A stretch of DNA of 64,000 nt from Camarhynchus parvulus. Taxonomy: Eukaryota; Chordata; Aves; Passeriformes; Thraupidae. The stretch covers positions 34,386,352-34,450,351 of the forward strand of contig NC_044601.1 of assembly GCF_901933205.1 (NCBI RefSeq), written 5' to 3'. Both the position numbers and the translations under genes were made by a program. This document shows positions 37,101-49,741 of the stretch, piece by piece (within the stretch, counting starts at the first letter, position 1; each line of letters begins with the position of its first letter). Under the pieces are notes generated by a model. That model was not told the DNA's origin and ran no database searches. It saw nothing but the letters and a program-made list of their open reading frames with translations.

Positions 37101-39398
37101 AGGGGAGTGAATTCAATATCTTGTATTCAACATGGCTTTTTTGGAAATCTTGACAACTCATAGGTTCTTTTTTCTGGTGCATTTGACTATGACATACATC
37201 TAGGCTAAATGTGGCACCAGTATGAAGAGGTCTTCTGCAACCAAAATCATCTAGTCTGCCAGAAAAATTAAAATGCAGGAAGAGCCTAGAGTTTGTATTA
37301 GCATGGCTACTTTGATCTTTTTATTATCATTTTTGTTATTAAAATGCATGAGAAATAACTTTATGCATATACATATTAATTTTCTTGTTTAACATTAACT
37401 TTGAAATAGGAGTGTTTGCTGGTAGTGGGGAAATTCTGTAGATAATAAGAAACAGAACAAACTTCCAGTGAAAGAAGTGTGGCAAATTAATTATGAGAGT
37501 CAAGGACAGTAGAACACCAGACTATTAGTATCATTTTCGTTAAATCCGTAACAAAACTATAGCTTCTACAAAAGTTTCTAAACTACAGAAGAGAAACGGA
37601 TATAAAAGGTTGAAGATTTTTTAAGAAAGGACTTAAATTTTCAACTTTATTAAGCATTCTCATAAATAAAAATCTTAGAGTGGATTATGTTAATTCTCTT
37701 TAACAGAAAACCAAATGTTAAATGATGCTCTAGCACTTCAGAAAAAACAGTGTTGACACAGCCTATTTTTCTATACATGTATGCTTATATCATCCTCTAG
37801 TTAATGTCAAAACTTTTGAAGAATGTGAGTGATGCTGATTAACTCAACATTCAGACAGGATATTTTCTGGATGCTATCCCATTGGCAGAGACCATCTTTC
37901 CGTAATACAGAAAATTCTTGTTAAATGTTCTGCTGCTCCAACCCCTCTACCATTCTCTTGGGTTACTGAAGAAGTATATCCATGATTCTGTTCGGACTGC
38001 CTTTGTGGCAAAAGTATTTTTCAAATGTATCTATTAGGTTGACTTTGAATTAAAAAAAAAAGTAATGCTTGGAATTATACCTGAAAGATATAGAGAAGCA
38101 AAGAAAGAGAAGCAGAGCTTTACTGGCAGACCTGTAATGATAATTAACTACCCAAAGAGAGTTCTTAATTGGCAAAAATATTTACTTTATATTGCAGTAT
38201 ATGTATGAAGCATTTTTCTCTCTTTTTGAAATAGAATTCAAAAGTGCTGTTTTCTGAGTCTAATAAAGGATTATATTTGACATTTTTTAAAAAACGGTGC
38301 AGCAGGACATAATCAATGTTCCCACAGCCTAACTGGACAGATGGGCATGACGGCAGTGCCAATTTATACTCAACTGAAAGACTGCTGTTGGCCAATATTT
38401 ACTTAATTTGTTGTCACTGCCACTCTCATCCAAATGAAACCGCACATTACATAAAATACCATACTCAAGCCTGTCATTTTTGCTTTGTTAGCTATGTTCA
38501 TGATTATTTTACATCATTTAAGGAAGAAAAAAAGGCAATGGGACTTATAATAATGTACAAACACTAAATTATGTTTCACACAATGCAGTAAAAATGCCAA
38601 AGATCTTGGCTAGGAAACCTCACTGTGTTACTGTTGAGAGTTTCAAGCCTATGGTGTCAGATTAATGTCTGCTTGGTTTTGCTTGGTTTTTTGTGTTGTT
38701 ATTGTTGTGTTTTACTCTTTTTTAAGTCTTTGTTCTAGAACATCCCTGGGTGTAGATATAAGATATCTTTTGTAATTCAGCATCTGAAGGTCAGTGACTC
38801 AAGTTAAACTGTGTATGCCCTAAAACATCCAATAAATAAATAGAAGGACTGGATTTAAAGAATGGGTGGAAAGAATATTTAAAATAAACTTTTCCTATTA
38901 AAGTGCTCCCTCAAAACAAGCATATATCAAGCTTTACTTTAAAATTACTGAAATATCTAAAAATGTAGACAGCTTGAATTGCATGTTTTGTAAAAAGAAA
39001 GCATAGGCTGCTTTTAAGCTGAGAATCAGAGGCCTAATCCTAAAATACCCAATATGGGTCTTTTAAAAACTTTCCTTTGAACCAAGAACAGTTGATATTA
39101 TAACCTAAGTTAGAATTCATTGCCCTCCTTAAAATACTTTTTCTTCATCTTAAATAACTTACCAGCTAACCTATTGAAAAGCCATGGAAGAGATATAAAA
39201 ATTATATTTATTATTAATAAATATATTAAATACTATATAAGACTACTATGTAAGCTAAATCCTGTGTAAGAAAACTAGCCAAACAATTCTCTTAACATAT
39301 GCCTGAGGGAGCTAGCTATTACAAGAACTAAAACAAAGGAGTGTGTCTGTGTCTTGTCTTCTATCTCAATTTAAACTTTTCATTTTTTGGAGGTTTCT

Positions 39399-39971
39399 TG
39401 TGGTTTAACCCCAGACAACATTTAAACCCTATGCAGATACTCTCACACTCTTCCCCCTCTCCTCTCCTTCCCCCTTATGATGTAGGAGAGAATCAGAATG
39501 CTGAAAATTAGAAAACTGGTGAGTTGAGATAAATACAGCCTAATAGATAAAGCAAAAACCATGCTCAGAGGCAAATTCAAATATGGAATTCATTCACTGC
39601 TTTCCATGGGAAGTTCAGCCATCTCCAAAAGAGCAGGGCCCCATCACATGCAACTGTTACTTGAGCAGACCAACATCATCATGATGAACATCTCCAATTT
39701 CTCTTCTACCTTATAAACTGAGCTTGATGCCATATGGTCTGGAACATCCCTTTGGTCAGCTAGGGTCAGCTGTCCTGGCTGTGACTCCCCTCAATTTCCT
39801 ACACACCCCCAGCAGACTCCCTGCTGGGGCGGTGTAAGATGCAGACAAAGCCTTGATGCTGTGCAAGTAGTGCTCAGCAATAACAAAAACATATATATAT
39901 TGTCTATATATTCAGCGCAAAACCAAAATATAGCCTCATACTCCCCAATGTGAAGAAAGTTAGCCGCCACA
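39399..39971 (-). mobile_element. Solo LTR, avian ERVL type, diverged
   Basis: The plus strand starts TGTGGTTTAACCCCAGACAA and later shows GAGTTGAGATAAATACAGCC, GGTCTGGAACATCCCTTTGG and TGATGCTGTGCAAGTAGTGC, in the same order as in the LTRs at 5408 and 22605. Its right end is worn (GAAGAAAGTTAGCCGCCACA). Sense is minus. No target duplication is visible. Confidence 0.78.
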
Positions 39972-42278
39972 AAGGATTAGGTTGTTTTTATCATTTTCCA
40001 AGTGATGAAATATTGCATAGGATTTTCAGGTACCAGTTTGATGGAATTCTATGTGAAAGTATAGGTAAAAAGAAACTTCTCTCTTCAGCTTTGTTGATTG
40101 CAGTTGAGGGAATCTTATTATTTAATACATTCATTAACAAATCATCATTGCAGTACCTTGATATAAAAAACCAGAAATATTATTTTGCATTCTTCCACCT
40201 GGTTTCCAGTTATTGCAATGTCCAGGAAGAAGCATGCCAAAATAACAGCTTTTATAATACTCATATTAATACTCAGTAGGTATACTGAGTATGTTATGTT
40301 TCTGTTCTGGAGGTGACAGTAGTATTTAAGCATGCATTTTTTCATTGAAAATTTTGGAGGAAATTCTTGATAAGCCTGCTTGCTTCTTCAAAGTAGGTCT
40401 AGTTCCTAGCATCTGTGAAAACTAATAGAAAGTAAGTTATTATTAAAAAAACAACCCGCTGCAGATACACTCTATTAAAATCTTTTATAGCAGTTCTCAC
40501 ATTTTTAATAAGAAGTGGTCATATTACATCACATCATGAGTTTCCCATGGGCTGATAGAGATGTAAGTCTAGGGACTTTTCTTTCTTTTTCCCCTCACTT
40601 CTGAGACTCTCACTGCCAAATTATTTTCTGTTTCAAAATCTGAAAGATGCCTTTAGAGAAAAGACTTTTCAGCAGTATACCTGAAGGATTTCACTACTTC
40701 TTTATCAGTCATAATGTGTTGCAGTAAAGGGCTCATTATTTTTAATAACGCAGATTTTTCTGAATTACAGTGGATTTTGTGTAGCTGTTTTGCCATCAAG
40801 CAAAGTTGTTTAGTATTTTTCTTCTGCAACTTAGGACTTTTGAAACTGATGAACAAATTATATGCAAAATAATTTTAACATTTCCCATTATGCAAATATA
40901 AATAAACATTTTCCAGTATGGATACTTTCTGGGGAAGCAAAAGTACATTTTGTAAAAAAAACCAAACAATTATTTTAAAAAAGGATATAAAGTATTGTTT
41001 TTCTTAAAATGCTTAGTTGAAGGTAGCGGATATATAATTAAGTCTTGTTCTTACTACCATAGCAGAAAAGAAATAAAACCTTTCTTTTCTTTTTTAGAGG
41101 AAGTTGTTAGTAGAAAGAAAAAGCTATCACTCTCAGACCAACATAATCTTTACGAGTAGTAATATTGAGCAAGCAGTCCTAAGACATGTTATAAAGCATC
41201 TCTTATTGATGAAGCACAGTAAATTTGAAAGGCACTTGGTAATATAAAGCAACAAGGAAAACGAAAATAGGAGCATAAATTTGTAAACTGTAAAACTGAA
41301 AGCATTTTGAATTGACTATTACTAAAAAGTGCTGTATGTGGATAAGTCATCTAAAACATAACTGTGATCATGTAAAAAGGAAAATCTTCATCATAAATCA
41401 TGGTCTCTTGTAAATAATTTGGATTTGTTTAGAGAGGAGTGTTGTCCAGACCATCCACAATGCAGAACAATAAGGAATATTTCTTGACAGGATTGACCAA
41501 GTGATATGTAAGAAGTGAAGTAAGAATACAGAATTTATATCATATATGGAATTGAAATGCTGATGTTTTTCAAGGGAAATACACAAACTTAAAAACACAA
41601 GGAAAGCCTGTAATCCATGACTCATTTAAAAACATTCAAAGCTAAGTTTTCAAAGTATATTTATTTTAAATTGTAGCCGGGGTAGCCCTGCAAAACCATT
41701 GTTGCATAATCTCTGTGTTTGTATTTTTGAAAGTCAAAAAATGCTACTCTTTTAGGGGAAACTGTCCTTTTCCATTTCTTTGTCCATTTGACTTTATCCT
41801 AAAGTCTATCTTTGAAATATGACTCAGGTGTTTATTTTCTTTCAGGGCAAGAGCCTGTCCTCTCCATGTTTTTCAATTTAGCTTGCCTGGGGACCTCATG
41901 TCTGTGATTTCAACTATTTGATCCCAGAGGACAAACACATTTGATCAAAAGCTTTACCACTGAAATCTTAGGCCACCCTACAGTTAAAAGAAATGCAAAG
42001 CCCCTCTTACTTATTCCATCTAAAATCTCATTGTTTCTTTGTTCTGTAGAAGAAACCAACGGGCAACAGGGCTGTGCTCAGTCAAATACAACAGAAGCAT
42101 ACAGGAAAAATCCTTTTCCATCTACTGTAGGTACTTGGGCTGTACTTTATATTTTCTGCTCCTTTTCTAAATCCCTTATCCCAAATTATGTTGCCTTATC
42201 CAAAATAGCATCAGAATGGATGAATGCTTGGTGAAAAACACTTTGACTACATCCAGCTGTGTCAGAAAAGTGATGGAG
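39972..42278. other. Unique AT-rich DNA
   Basis: No repeat family was recognised. An inverted repeat with 10-base arms and a 4-base loop lies at 40269-40292 (ATACTCAGTA / TACTGAGTAT). A 109-codon plus-strand frame (39950-40279) starts inside the LTR end and is not supported as a gene. Confidence 0.55.
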
Positions 42279-42870
42279 AATCATAGAATCATAGAATGGT
42301 TTAGTTTGGAAGCGACCTTACAGATAATCTCTTTCTAACCCTACTGCCACAGATAGGGGCAGCCAGGTTGTTCAAAGCCTTGTCCAACCTGGCCTTGAAC
42401 ACTTCTGGGGATGGGGCATCCACAGCCTCTGGGCAACCTGTTCCTCACCACCCTCACAGTAAAGACTTTTTTCCTCGTATCTAATCTAAACCCCCTCTCT
42501 TTCAGTTTGAAGCTACTCCCCCCCTTGTCACTACAGTTCCTGAAGAAGGATCCCTCTTTGGCTTTCTTCAGTAGGTCCCTTCAGATACTGGAATGTTGCT
42601 ATGATGTCTCCATGCAACCTTCTCTCCTCCAGAGTGAACAGTCTCACCTTCTTCTTCCCACCCTCATAGGGAAGGGGCTCCTTTCCCATTATCAACTTCA
42701 TGGCCGCCTCTGGACTTGCTCCAACAGTTCCACATCATTTTTATTTTGGGGGCACCTGAACTACACACAGTGCTCCAGGTGGGGTCTCACAAGAGCAGAG
42801 TCTCACAAGAGGAGAGGAAGAATCACCTCCATTGACTTGCTGGCTGCACTGCATTTGATGTAGGGCAGAG
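42279..42870 (-). mobile_element. CR1 LINE 3' fragment, well preserved
   Basis: The plus strand begins AATCATAGAATCATAGAATG, the reverse complement of two copies of the CR1 3' terminal repeat. It continues through the ACCTGGCCTTGAACACTTCT, CACCACCCTCACAGTAAAGA and CAGTGCTCCAGGTGGGGTCT blocks. It is about 590 bases, sense minus, truncated 5'. The 150-codon plus-strand frame inside it (42411-42863) is antisense to the LINE and is not a gene. Confidence 0.93.
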
Positions 42871-43037
42871 GCCAAGACAGCACCACAGTTGACAAGGAGA
42901 TGGGGATGGATGAACTCTATGACTCAACAAAATATTTTATTTCTTAAGCTTTTTTTCCCATTTTTTTCCTCCAAAGGGTAGCTAAGCAATCAATGCCTGC
43001 ACAAATTTAAAATTAGAATCTGTATATTTTTACCCTA

Positions 43038-43779
43038 TGTGTTGGTTTGAGGCAATTTAAGAGACAGGCATTCTGGAATGATTTATCTTTCCCTATGATA
43101 TTAACTATTCCAAATACAGATTCCACCAATAAGGGACAGATACAAGTAGATATAAGCGAAAATATGAGTTTACTAACAAGCAAAACAGCAACAGGTGAGA
43201 AATAACATAAAATAGTATCTATAAACACAATTGCCCAATCCCATGAAATGCATGGGAATAAAGAAAATGATGGGAAACTCCCTTCCCCACAAAAGATGGT
43301 GCTCTGCAGCCGAGTGCATGGTTATAAAGACAAAGGGAAGGTGGTATCTGTCTTCTACCTCCTCTCTTATTTCTCAGTCAGCTGGAGCTCCAAAGGCAGC
43401 TGGAATTCCTGGAGGGGATTTGCCTTGCTCATGGCCGGAAATGGCAGACACGGCAAGGTGAAGCTGCTGGGCTGGGCAGTCAGTGTCTCCTATCCTTGGC
43501 CAGGTGCTGCTGGTGAGCTACAGGAGACTCAGACCAGAGCAGGGCCACCCCGGCTCCCCCTACATGGCATCACAACTTAAGACAGAAACCTTTGGATTCC
43601 CCCCCAGGCAGTCCAAGATGCAAGAAAGGAACAGAAGAGAACGGAAAAATCCCCAAAGTGGACTCTCTCTCTCTCTTGAGCAAAGATGACCCCAAGCAAG
43701 AGAGAGAAATGAGTTTTGGTGCTTCCAGCTTTTCAAGGACCCAAGGTCCTGGCTGTGGGGTCTTAGAGAGACAGTAACA
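43038..43779 (-). mobile_element. Solo LTR, retroviral, family uncertain
   Basis: The element has TG...CA ends (TGTGTTGGTTTGAGGCAATT to AGAGACAGTAACA), about 742 bases. Its left end resembles the right end of the ERVL-type LTRs read in sense (CCTCAAACCAACACA against TTAAACCATGACA), which suggests minus-strand sense. An AGTAAA poly(A)-like hexamer is present in that sense near 43169-43174. Flanking pentamers CCCTA and ATTTA do not match, so either the ends are slightly off or the duplication has decayed. Overlapping frames of 60-110 codons on the plus strand are by-products. Confidence 0.6.
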
Positions 43780-45364
43780 ATTTAGATATGGAATACATGA
43801 ACATTTTGAGTTACTCCTACAAGACCTTCTGCTTAACAGAACACTGATGAAATGGATTCCCTATACTGACTGGGATATACAACGACATTCAGAAAGTGAT
43901 TACAATTAGATTTAAAGAACTAATCGAAGAAAGAATTCAGTGCTATTGAGGTTAATTCTCAGCTGGATATTGTCAATTAAAAAGAATAATATTTTAATTT
44001 ACAATTTGTCCTCTTTCAAAAGCTGCTCTGGTTACATGTGTATCTGTGACATTACAATGTTATTCATCAATTAATTGTTTGTCTTTTAATACCCACTTCC
44101 TGTGAAAACTCGTATCAGTTACATTTTAGTATGAGTTACATACAAATGGAAAAGGCAGGAGAGCGTAAGAGATGCATAAACAGACTCAAATTCTTAACTC
44201 TTCTTGGAATGGAAATATTGGTAATTTCGCTACCATTTTTGGCTATCATCTCAGTTCTAAGTCTTCCTGATATTTGTAACATGGCTGCATTATAGAAAAT
44301 AATTTCAAGCAAATATGAAGAGATTCAAATTTTTACAAAATGATGATTTTTTTTTTCCTTTAAAAACCCCAAAAAATCCAGACACTTGTTTTGTATTTCT
44401 TTTTGGTAATGAGAACACCTATCTCATTGCTCTGCTTACCTAAACAATTTTTCTTTAACTCTTTGAACCTTATCTTTCTGATTCAGAGATTTTTAGGGCG
44501 GAAAAAGAAAAAAAAGGCAGCAAAACCTCCAAATCCTGAGTTTTTACTTTCTATAAAAGACATTAAAAGTAATCACTTTGAATTGCAACTTTTCATATAT
44601 TATTTCAATATGGAAATCACAGCATAAATAGACTTGTTTTCCTGAAACTTGAGAGGGAAGAAAAAAAAAGGTAAGTTTTCAATTTTTTACTGTATTTTGC
44701 AAGGGTGGCTAAGATCATATTGGGATGTTCAAAACTGGCAGCTGACAACAATTTGTTTTACTAAATAAATTAAAGTGTTTGTAATGGTGTTTTCTTCAGA
44801 TACATGGAAAATTAAGGTAGTTTAGATGCTACTACAAGTATCCTGAGGGAAATTTTATAAGAACATTAAAAAATATATTAATTAAGAATAAAAATATCTC
44901 TTTAGTCGAATTTGTAAACACATTAGATTATGCATGTAAAGGTAATGATTATGTCAATCCTAAGAAACCAGTGCCACTAAATAAGTGTGATCTTCATTGT
45001 TGATAAACATTTAATGCCAGTGTTTTCAAGGTTACCTAGGACCATCTGAACAAAATGAAGTCAAGATGATTAGGTGTGCAGCAATGCAAATTCCTCTTGA
45101 AGTACCTGTTTTGGTGGCTTGTGAAAATGCTTTCTTTGGTTTCATTTTCAAGTAAAAAGTATTTATATTAAAAAAAAAATCCAAAACCATCTATGAAGAG
45201 GAAGATTTTTCAAGCTGGTTCTTTTTATGGGAAACTAAAGTTTCTCCTGCCTAACTCTAAGGAGTCGCAGAACTGCTTTTACATTGCCATGGAAGCTCAG
45301 AAAGAGGGAGTGGGAAGGTATATAAGCATTTTAACTCTATCCTCTGTGTTACAGGGGAGGTGGT
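43780..45364. other. Unique AT-rich DNA
   Basis: No gene or repeat family was recognised. Two A-rich runs with CCCC or CC interruptions lie near 44361-44381 and 45170-45190. Confidence 0.55.
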
Positions 45365-46020
45365 GGTGGGCTGGATGTATATGAACAAAATTGATCCCAT
45401 GGGATAAAATTCTTCACAAACTTCTCCAAGGTGTATCCTTCCCACATGCTGCTTTTCAAGAACTGCTCTATCATGGGATTTTTCCCACGGGCTGCAATCC
45501 TTTCAGGAATCGATTGCCTCCAACATTCCCACAGACAGCAGCTCCTGCCAGAAAACCTTCTCCTGCATGGTCTCCCTTTGGAGGGCTGCAGTTCCTGCCA
45601 GGAACTCCAATGTGGGCTCACCACAGACTGCAGCTTCTTTCAGGGTGTGTCCATCTGCTGCAGGGCAACAGGGCTCCTCCTCTTGCCTCAGGGCAATAGC
45701 CTGCTTCACGATGATCTGCAGGGAAACCTCTCCTTCAGTGTCTGGAGCACTTCTTCTTCCCCTTTTTGACTGAACTTGATGTCTGCAGGACTGTTTACCT
45801 TACGTGTTTCTTCTGTTTTACACAGCTCCTATGCAGCAGTTTGTACACTTAAATACCTTATCACAGAAGTGCCACTGGAGTTGCTGATGGGCTTTGCTTT
45901 GGTCAGTGGTGGGACTATTTTGGGGTCACCTAGAAAGGGCTGTGTCCAACCCAAGGGACACTCCTGGTGGCTATGCCTGTTTCATAGTGGAGTTTGTATA
46001 CGTATACATGCAAAAATACA
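45365..46020 (-). mobile_element. Partial long LTR of an avian ERVL-type element
   Basis: The plus strand contains GGGATAAAATTCTTCACAAA, repeated CTGCAG-centred motifs of the kind CTCCTGCATGG and CTGCAGGG, CTTCTTCCCCTTTTTGACTG, TTGATGTCTGCAGGACTGTT and AAATACCTTATCACAGAAGT. These blocks occur in this order in a long avian LTR with an internal tandem structure. Sense is minus; the sense 5' end is near 46020 and the polyadenylation half is missing. Overlapping frames (up to 112 codons, both strands) arise from the repeat-rich GC segment and are not host genes. Confidence 0.68.
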
Positions 46021-46174
46021 GACCTAAATTAAAAGTGGGGACTTTAGGCACACAGAGACTTTTTGTGTTTCTTCTGTGTTTCGTTCTTAATTTTCTCCCT
46101 TCATGTTATGAGGTTATTTGAAAACAGAGTTTCAGATTTATTTTTAAAATAAAAGCAGTCCAATCCTGTTCTTG
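46021..46174. other. Short unique spacer
   Basis: Nothing recognisable lies between the LTR fragment and the next CR1 copy. Confidence 0.5.
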
Positions 46175-46440
46175 GCAGAGGATTATTGAAGTTAGAAGGC
46201 ATCCCTTGAGGTCACCTAGTCAAACCATCTGCTCAGCAGAACAGCTATTACAGTTTGACAAGGAATGTGTAGAATCAGGCTTTGAATATCTGCAAGAATG
46301 AAGATTCCTGCCTCTGAACAAGATGTGCCGTGTTTGACCTACCTCACAGTGAAAGTGGTTTTTTCTTTCCAGATGGAATTTCAAGGTGTTTTAATTTATG
46401 CCTGTTATCTCTTGTCCTTATAATTTATCATACCTAAAAG
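46175..46440 (-). mobile_element. Old CR1 LINE 3' fragment
   Basis: The reverse complement of a CR1 3' region is present but diverged: GATTATTGAAGTTAGAAGGC, GAGGTCACCTAGTCAAACCA, CCTCACAGTGAAAGTGG and TCCAGATGGAATTTCAAGGTG. It lacks the terminal ATTCTATGAT units. Confidence 0.8.
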
Positions 46441-48944
46441 AGCAAATAATGAAGCAGACATCTTAAGTAATTTAGGCGTTCCTGTCAAATATGTAATGTG
46501 GTTTTAATGCAGAAAAGGAGGCTGTCTCTCAAATTGATAGAAGTTTCTTAATGTAAAATCTTCCTGCCAGGTCACAGAAAAGTACAAGGAATTGTAAAAT
46601 TAATCAATCCAGATTTTCACTGTCATTTCTTTGCTTCTCTAAGTTTGAGGAATTCTTTTTTCTTTCTAAAGTTCTGAGTCAGCTATTGACAGAGGAAGGA
46701 GGCATATTTAAAATGCTTACCTTGGCCCAAGCCCAAAGAGGCTGTTATGGCTAGATTATAGCTCCATTAACCAAACTGCCTGTAAAATCATTTGACTTGG
46801 CTAATGTCTCTGATTCCAAGGTCTGAGAATGTCTAAACTCATTTCTAAATATTGTAAAAGTTAATTAACTTTATAGTCTGAGTTGAATGTCTATTAAAAT
46901 GGATAGATCTGGATTACTGTTTGGATATAAAATAATATAAGTAGTGTTGCTGAAAGGTAGATTGTAAATCAGCTTGATGAAATCCTGAGAAAATATGACA
47001 CCAGAAGAATTCTTTAGTAGTTTTTTGTTAAAGAGTAATTACAGAAAAGAGTACTCATGTTTCTGACATTGAGGGAAAAAGCTGCTCATCCTAATAATAT
47101 TTTTCCTTTCACTCCCCATTAATTTGCTGCAGATGGATCATAAATTTATGAGGAATCTTCATACAGCCTAAACTGACCCTGAAATGCATCATAATTATTA
47201 CATATTATATTGCCAACAAATTTTTTGCTTGGAGATTTTAAAACATTCTGGCATAATTAATGAAAGAAAACTATACAGTGACTCATTATCACTGCTTTGT
47301 ACAGGAAATTCAAAAAACGAGGTTAAATGCCCTGCCAACTGATCCTGTTTAGTCAAGAATTCCTAAGAGGCATTTATTCAGCAAACCAATTTCCACCACA
47401 TCTGATTATTATTCATCTCTACCTATGCATTGATTTTTGTGAAGAACTTGCACAGTCTGCAATGAGCAAAGTGAAACAATTCAAAGACAGCTAAGTTAGT
47501 GAAAAATGAACTAGTTTTGATATTGGAACAATATAATCACATTGTCTGGATGCTTCTGGGAAACCCAGCAGAGCTTTGTATTGTGTTGTACTGTATTGAG
47601 TTGGATTACTCTCTTGCTGTGAGCTGGCTGCCACAGATGGCTCAAGAGAAAAATGTACAATTTAGTTTGGAGTTACCCACAGAAACAAGTCAATTTCAGA
47701 GATATAGTTCATAGAAGATGAAGGACTTTAGCAGTGTATTTAACAGATGCATTTATTTACTTTTTTAAAGTTTAGAGTATTGAGGAAGAGCTGCATAATG
47801 ACCATCATAGTTTGATCTAGAAAAATGGATAATACAGACAGAGATCATGTTTCCTACTATAATAACCAAGACAATAAAGTATTGCTGTGAATCACATTAA
47901 ATGTGGCGGATGTAGGTTTGACTAACATGTACTAACCACTCTTTGTTCTTCAGGGAGAAAAGCTGCTACTTCACCATCTTCAGCAAAAGCAGTGCCATTT
48001 ATCACACCAAATTAATAATGGCAAGATGGAAGGACTAGATGCAGAGCACATTAATTAAGTAAAGTATTACTTTACTTCGACTAGAGGAAACTTTGATTTC
48101 AATTGGTTTCTGCACATTAATACATTTCCTAAAACGACTATAAATTTTTATGGATGGATTACTTTATCTGAAGAGCTCACAGTGAATTACGATTTGTACA
48201 AGGCTTTGCTCTCTGAGACTTAATGTTTCTCTCTCTGTTGAACCAGACTTCATAAAGGTTCTCCAGAGGTGCTAGACATCATTAAGGACAGAAGTAAGCT
48301 CTTCTCTCTTTCACTGAAATACTATATTTATTGCTTCAATGTAGTAATGTGAGTGTCCTTTTTTTTTTCCTCTTTGATTTTCACTGTCTATATCTGGTCT
48401 CTAATTATGGAATTAGAAAGGATGACCTTAGGAATGCATCCAAATGCAAAATAATTCATATTTTATTCTGTGCCAATATTCCCCTAAAAAAATTAAAATA
48501 TATAAATTTAAAATACCAGGCAGTTAAAAGAATTAACTGGAAACCACATACTTTATCAAAAGACTTATTTCAAAATCTGAGCACTTGGTGTGACTTATTA
48601 TTTATGTGGAGCTAAGTCAATTTACAGGAGTAAGTACCCTATGAGGGCCGCACTTTTTAGATCTGTTCTCACAGTTCTTCTGCCTGCAATTTTAGAAAAA
48701 GAGAGTTTGTGAACCTACTAACTGTGGGGAAAAACTCCACAAACTCTACAGACAGCTAAAAGCTATTTAAATCAGAAAGCCAACAAAGAGCCTTTAAAAC
48801 TCAACTGTAAAGCAATACTTCTTTCCTCCTTTTCAGTCTGTCCAGAGAAACAATCTGTCCAGTCTGTCTTCCATCTACTGGGATTTTATGCTTTTATGGG
48901 CTGAGGACTGTGCTGGAATTTAGAATATCTCATGATTTTCAACA
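46441..48944. other. Unique AT-rich DNA
   Basis: No gene or repeat family was recognised. The longest frame (94 codons, 48331-48615) has no recognisable domain. Confidence 0.55.
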
Positions 48945-48950
48945 CATGAC
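48945..48950. repeat. Target-site duplication, left copy
   Basis: CATGAC before the LTR pairs with CATGAG at 49736-49741, five of six bases matching. Confidence 0.7.
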
Positions 48951-49735
48951 TGCGGTCGCTCGCAACAGAAGGCCGGCTGCTCCACAGAGCACAGACTCAG
49001 AAAGAGAGAGTGAGCGGCCACAGTCTGTCCTGGTCAGAAGCAGGTGAGCTGCAGCGAGGCAGGACCTAACTCCCAACCACCTGGGTCCCCTGCGCGATAT
49101 AGTGTCAGGAGGCGACCCAGAGAGGATGGACCTGATTCCTCCAGGGCGGCAATCACGAAAGGCGGTGGAGCGAAGAAAGAGAGCGTGAGCCAGCCAGTTC
49201 TCCGTGGAGGGCGAGAGGGTTTATTGAGGGTGAGGAAGGAACAGGAGGATAGGGAGTCACAGAGAACTGACCAAAGATCCTCCCCCTGGTCTGGCCTTTT
49301 ATGACCAACCCCAGGGGGAGGGAAAACAGAACATGACCAATTACAAGACATTACATAATCATAAGGAACAAATCAGAAGAAAACACAGGTGTGGCTTCCC
49401 CCCCTAGCCCAATCACCTCCCAAACCCCGGGGAACATTCTAGATCTGGGGAGTGGGTTGGGGGTGATGGACAAGGGGGTCGCCAGGGAAACAAAGGAGGG
49501 GACACAAAGAATGACAGCTGAATTAACATAAAATAAGGAGGGCCCGGCACGATGGACAGGTAGCCGACATAGGGGGTGGGGAGGGGCACTGGAATTCCCC
49601 TTGCTCAGGTCGCCATCTTAACACAATACAAATCTATGGAAATAAAACTTAAAACTTATAAAACTTGACTTGGGAACCGTAAAACATTGCGCAACTGGGT
49701 GCAAAACAAGGTACAAACACAAACACACCCCAACA
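48951..49735 (-). mobile_element. Solo LTR, ERVK-type (class II), GC-rich
   Basis: 785 bases with TG...CA ends. In minus-strand sense it starts TGTTGGGGTGTGTTTGTGTT and has a CATAAAAGG TATA-like box (complement of 49294-49303) followed about 70 bases later by AATAAA (complement of 49220-49225), then a GC-rich U5 of about 270 bases ending GCGAGCGACCGCA. A near-perfect 6-bp duplication flanks it. It is much richer in GC and CpG than its surroundings, which suggests a more recent arrival than most other copies here. No proviral interior is present. The 86-codon plus and 105-codon minus frames inside it are not host genes. Confidence 0.85.
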
Positions 49736-49741
49736 CATGAG
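49736..49741. repeat. Target-site duplication, right copy
   Basis: CATGAG directly after the LTR, partner of 48945-48950. Confidence 0.7.

Larger units (their letters stand above)
27700..39398. other. Long unique AT-rich stretch with small tandem repeats
   Basis: About 11.7 kb with no LINE or LTR that I can recognise. It holds a 25-base-period duplication (29754-29803), a 26-base duplication (32355-32406), a 9-base minisatellite (33481-33540) and a less AT-rich block (about 33600-34190), each listed separately. A 92-codon minus-strand frame at 31682-31960 is hydrophobic and unassigned. Confidence 0.5.

Noticed and set aside
42411..42863. 150-codon plus-strand open frame
   Set aside because: It lies antisense within a CR1 LINE fragment.
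49034..49351. 105-codon minus and 86-codon plus open frames with GC-rich codons
   Set aside because: They fall inside the ERVK solo LTR; GC-rich sequence simply has fewer stops.
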